64,000 nucleotides of DNA from Opitutaceae bacterium (GTDB lineage: Bacteria; Verrucomicrobiota; Verrucomicrobiia; Opitutales; Opitutaceae): contig JADJZJ010000010.1 in the NCBI GenBank assembly GCA_016715765.1, positions 1 to 64,000 on the forward strand, given 5' to 3'. Position numbers and translations under genes: made by a program. Shown piece after piece: positions 60,433 to 64,000 of the stretch (position 1 is the first letter of the stretch; each line of letters starts with the position of its first letter). The notes beneath the pieces are model-generated. The model did not search any database, was not told where the DNA came from, and saw only the letters and a program-made list of their open reading frames with translations.

Positions 60433-61343
60433 GCGGCGACTCCTTTGGCTTGGGGCCGTTTGGCACGGGCCAGGGCGATGAAGATCTCCCGCAGCGTCAT
60501 GGGCTGTACGGTCAGCGTACCGGCGGGAAACCGCTCACGGCAATGACGCTCGGTCGCCTCGTATTCGTACTGCGTGTCCACGAACCGGGCCAGGCCGCCC
60601 GCCTGTTCGAATTCCAACCAACTTGGCGGCGGGTTCGCGATTGAAGGCGGAAGGGCGGGCAGCGTCACCTCCACGCGGCGGAAGCGCCCGAGCAAAGCCA
60701 CGGTGCTTTCGCTGAATTGCAGGCGGCCGGCGTCGAGCAGTGAAACGTGGTCCGCCAGCCGCTCGACTTCCTCGATATCGTGAGAGGACACCAGGACGCT
60801 CCATTCGCCATGCACGGCGGCCTCCAGCAGGCCGCGCACGAGGTCGTCGCGGGTCAGCGGGTCAAGTCCGCTGAAAGGTTCGTCCAGCACCAGCAGCTTC
60901 GGCCGGTAGGCCAGCGAGGACAACAGCGCCGCCTTCATGCGCATGCCGCGCGAGAGGTGCTTGATTTTCCGTTCCGCCGGGAGGTCGAATTGGGTCATGA
61001 GCTTGGTTTCAAGATCCCGGTCCCAGGTCGGATAAAACGGCCGGCAGTAATCGAGCAACTGCCGCACGGTCATCCACGGCGGCAGCACCTGATTCTCCGA
61101 CACATAGCCGATCTGCGCCCGTTCGCGCTCACCGAGGCGGCGCGAATCCACGCCCAGCACCCGGGCCTCACCACCGGAGGGTGGCAGGAGGTTCATGAGC
61201 ACCTTGATGGCGGTGGTCTTGCCGGCGCCGTTGGCGCCGAGCAGGGCGGACACGCTGCCGGCCGGCACCGCCAGGGTCAGGTCCCGCAGGGCCTCCGTGC
61301 GCCAATAACGCCGGGACAGTTGGTGGGTCTCGATGATGTTCAT
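60429..61343 (-). CDS. ABC transporter ATP-binding protein
   Basis: A 304-aa ATPase of an export-type ABC transporter: Walker A LLGANGAGKTTAIKVLM (~35-51), Q-loop region IGYVSENQVLPPWMTVRQLL, signature IKHLSRGMRMKAALLSSLA, Walker B KLLVLDEPFSGLDPLTRDDL and H-loop VLVSSHDIEEVERLADH. The C-terminal ~85 residues are an accessory domain. It lies between the GntR gene (7 bp gap) and the permease (4 bp overlap), the layout of YtrA-regulated ABC operons. Confidence 0.92.
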   Translation of the reverse strand: MNIIETHQLSRRYWRTEALRDLTLAVPAGSVSALLGANGAGKTTAIKVLMNLLPPSGGEARVLGVDSRRLGERERAQIGYVSENQVLPPWMTVRQLLDYCRPFYPTWDRDLETKLMTQFDLPAERKIKHLSRGMRMKAALLSSLAYRPKLLVLDEPFSGLDPLTRDDLVRGLLEAAVHGEWSVLVSSHDIEEVERLADHVSLLDAGRLQFSESTVALLGRFRRVEVTLPALPPSIANPPPSWLEFEQAGGLARFVDTQYEYEATERHCRERFPAGTLTVQPMTLREIFIALARAKRPQAKGVAA

Positions 61344-61350
61344 GGGGTAA

Positions 61351-61734
61351 TTATTTGCGCCCGAGTTTCTTCCATTGCGCCGCCACGCCGGCCTGCACCT
61401 CGTCGAGGGTCAGGCCGAGTTTCTTGGCCTCGACCACCAGTTGCTCCAGGTCGGCCCCGAGCAGGCTGGCGCGCTCCTGCCGGTCACCCGCCGTCTGCTC
61501 CGCCACCACGCTGCCCACCGCCGGCGTCGTGATCAGCACGCCCTCGGCCACCAGCGCGGCGATGATCCGGTGCGCGGTGTTGGGATTGATCTTCAGCTCC
61601 TGGCTCACGATCCGCACCGAGGGGAACGGCTGGCCGGGCTTCATCTGCCCGCCGACCACCGCCTTCTTCACGGCGAAGATCACCTGCTCCGCGATCGGCA
61701 GGCCGGGCTTGAGCTCAATGGAAAAGGGCAGCAC
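61351..61734 (-). CDS. GntR-family (YtrA-type) transcriptional regulator
   Basis: A 127-aa protein with a GntR winged-helix domain (LPIAEQVIFAVKKAVVGGQM, KPGQPFPSVRIVSQELKINP, NTAHRIIAALVAEGVLITTP) and a short C-terminal helical tail, the small YtrA subtype. It is the first gene of the ABC operon. The start codon is GTG at 61734, and a 23-bp palindromic operator begins 2 bp upstream, leaving no room for a ribosome binding site. Translation may therefore be leaderless, or the operator may overlap the transcript start. Confidence 0.88.
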   Translation of the reverse strand: MLPFSIELKPGLPIAEQVIFAVKKAVVGGQMKPGQPFPSVRIVSQELKINPNTAHRIIAALVAEGVLITTPAVGSVVAEQTAGDRQERASLLGADLEQLVVEAKKLGLTLDEVQAGVAAQWKKLGRK

Positions 61735-61735
61735 A

Positions 61736-61758
61736 CTGTTCTAGTTGCACTAGTACAG
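61736..61758. promoter_or_regulatory. Putative YtrA/GntR operator
   Basis: CTGTTCTAGT-TGC-ACTAGTACAG: 10-bp arms with one mismatch, centred 13 bp upstream of the GTG start. Its TACTAG-like core is of the kind bound by YtrA-type regulators. Confidence 0.65.
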
Positions 61759-61807
61759 TTAGGACGGCAAGACTTTTTTGCATGCTGACGCGGAGGACGC
61801 TGATTAT

Positions 61808-61956
61808 TTAACCACGGATAACACGGATGCCACGGATCGAGCCATGGCACACAAATCATAGTATTGATCCGAAATGGGCCATAGTCCTGAGCCTTTTGAG
61901 CCTTATGTGGCCATTCTCAGAGTCCCATCCGTGAAATCCGTGTTATCCGTGGTTAA
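61808..61956. repeat. ACCACGGAT-type inverted repeat upstream of the pyr operon
   Basis: Left arm TTAACCACGGATAACACGGA, right arm its inverse (61937-61956), with a second CACGGAT unit inside each arm. It fills much of the ~340-bp space between the divergent gntR and pyrR genes. The remaining ~115 bp before pyrR show no recognisable PyrR-binding attenuator. Confidence 0.8.
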
Positions 61957-62074
61957 AAACTCCGGCCCCTTTGCCTGTAGCAGCCCGCATCAAGGTGCGT
62001 ACCGCCGCTAATTTTTCGGGCGCGGACGGGATTCCGCTTTACCGCCCTGTCCGACGGGATCAAAAAGAGCTTCC

Positions 62075-62605
62075 GTGGCCAAATCCAAGACCATCGGTTC
62101 CGCCGAAATCCATGCCGCCATAGACCGGATGGCGGCTGCCATCACCGCCCGGCACGGCCGGGACGCCAAACTGATCCTCCTGGGCATCGCCAACGGCGGC
62201 GTGGCCCTCGCCCACCGCCTGACCCGGAAAATTCCGCACGCGCAGACCGGTACGCTGGACATCTCCTTTCACCGCGACGACATCGGGCGCAACCCCATCC
62301 CCAAGGAGTTCAAGCCCACCCTCCTGCCCTGCGACGTGAACGGCGCCACGGTGGTGCTCGTGGACGACGTGCTGTTCTCCGGCCGCACCGTCAAGGCGGC
62401 CCTGGACGAGCTCTTCGACCACGGCCGGCCCGCCACGGTCGAACTGGCCGTCCTCGTGGACCGCGGCGGCCGGCGCCTGCCCGTGGCCGCGGGTTACACA
62501 GGGCTCACTTTCCCGGCTGGCGACGGCGAGAAGGTCGTGGTCGTCATCGACGGGAAGAATCCCGCCTCCGATCATATCCGGATCGCCCCGAAGCCCAAAC
62601 GCTGA
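62075..62605 (+). CDS. pyrR: PyrR-type pyrimidine regulator / uracil phosphoribosyltransferase
   Basis: A 176-aa phosphoribosyltransferase-fold protein. The PRPP-binding motif is TVVLVDDVLFSGRTVKAALD (~90-109), and GIANGGVALAHRL, DISFHRDDIGRNPIP and GRPATVELAVLVDRGGRRLP are characteristic of PyrR. In Firmicutes PyrR binds pyr mRNA in response to UMP. It heads an operon with pyrB and pyrC. It starts with GTG. Confidence 0.9.
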   Translation: MAKSKTIGSAEIHAAIDRMAAAITARHGRDAKLILLGIANGGVALAHRLTRKIPHAQTGTLDISFHRDDIGRNPIPKEFKPTLLPCDVNGATVVLVDDVLFSGRTVKAALDELFDHGRPATVELAVLVDRGGRRLPVAAGYTGLTFPAGDGEKVVVVIDGKNPASDHIRIAPKPKR

Positions 62606-62618
62606 TCCGCCTCCTCCG

Positions 62619-63563
<945 letters not shown>

Positions 63564-63573
63564 CTCCACGCCC

Positions 63574-64000
63574 ATGCCCAGCCTCTGGATCTCCCAAGCC
63601 CGCGTCATCGACCCCGCCGCCAAACGCGACGCCGTCGGTGACCTCTTCATCAAGGATGGCCGGATGGTGGCCAGCCTCAGTGCCGCCGACAAAAAGCGCG
63701 CGAAGAAAATCGACGCCCGCGGCCTGGTGGCCTGCCCGGGGCTGGTTGATATCCATGTCCATTTCCGCGAACCCGGCCAGACGCACAAGGAGACCATTGC
63801 CACCGGTTCGCAGTGCGCCGCCGCCGGCGGCTTCACGACGGTGGTCTGCATGCCGAACACCTCGCCGGTGGCCGACAACGCCGGCACCATCCAGTTCATC
63901 AAGGACGCCGTGGAGCGCGACGCTGTCGTCAAGGTTCTCCCCACCGGCTGCATCACGGTCGGACTCAAGGGCCAGGCCCTCGCGCCCATCGGCTCGCTGA
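63574..64000 (+). CDS. pyrC: Dihydroorotase (3' truncated by window edge)
   Basis: The first 142 residues of a class I dihydroorotase, which cyclises carbamoyl aspartate in pyrimidine synthesis. MPSLWISQARVIDPAAKRDA is followed by ARGLVACPGLVDIHVHFREP, with the metal-binding HxH (~61-63), and GQTHKETIATGSQCAAAGGF, TTVVCMPNTSPVADNA. The frame is open to the end of the window. It starts 10 bp after pyrB. Confidence 0.93.
   Translation, partial: MPSLWISQARVIDPAAKRDAVGDLFIKDGRMVASLSAADKKRAKKIDARGLVACPGLVDIHVHFREPGQTHKETIATGSQCAAAGGFTTVVCMPNTSPVADNAGTIQFIKDAVERDAVVKVLPTGCITVGLKGQALAPIGSL

Noticed and set aside
61960..62074. A PyrR-responsive attenuator before pyrR
   Set aside because: No anti-antiterminator consensus or terminator hairpin with a T-run was found in the leader.

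Overview
This 64 kb window comes from a high-GC chromosome, most likely of the Verrucomicrobiota (Opitutaceae-like). The evidence is a fused LpxC/FabZ next to LpxA, a dense set of secreted or intracellular glycan-active enzymes (sialidase/BNR propellers, a GH106-type rhamnosidase, an NPCBM hydrolase, four heparinase II/III-like proteins), and intergenic spaces packed with palindromic repeats. Taxonomy is inferred from gene content only.

Layout. 0-9 kb: tail of a glycosidase, a sialidase, NDH-2, DUF971, hisI, PPK2 and two paralogous BNR proteins, the second broken by frameshifts. 9-14.5 kb: housekeeping genes lpxA, lpxC/fabZ, efp, a beta carbonic anhydrase, yebC and a CDGSH protein. 14.5-25 kb: an uncharacterised 509-aa protein, a coupled ECF-sigma/Spy-like/TonB-domain operon, a MazF-type toxin-antitoxin pair, a propeller glycosidase, and several frameshifted genes. 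25-46 kb: a glycan-use region with four ~775-aa heparinase II/III-like paralogs interleaved with a GH106-like enzyme, a URO-D-superfamily protein and an NPCBM hydrolase; it is interrupted at 30.3-33 kb by a less GC-rich stretch of small decaying genes. 46-64 kb: an alpha/beta hydrolase, fabF with a TetR regulator, HIT, phoH, a 7TM-HD phosphohydrolase, ybeY, DUF502, a RecO-like protein, a nuclease-helicase fusion, a GntR-regulated ABC exporter, and the start of a pyrR-pyrB-pyrC operon.

Repeats are the most unusual aspect. Many intergenic spaces hold inverted pairs of short hairpins that begin with GTAG, like REP/REPIN elements, in at least six sequence families. In four genes the TAG stop codon is the TAG of such an element; one element stops two convergent genes at its two ends. 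Two other palindromic repeats lie inside reading frames: a 57-bp unit repeated three times and a 29-bp-arm palindrome in the helicase gene. An arm of that second palindrome also forms the tail of the TetR regulator, in the same orientation and reading phase.

At least ten genes need single-base corrections to restore a frame, several at short homopolymers. Sequencing or assembly error is as likely as true decay, so 'pseudogene' labels here are provisional. No tRNA, rRNA, CRISPR array or transposase gene was recognised.
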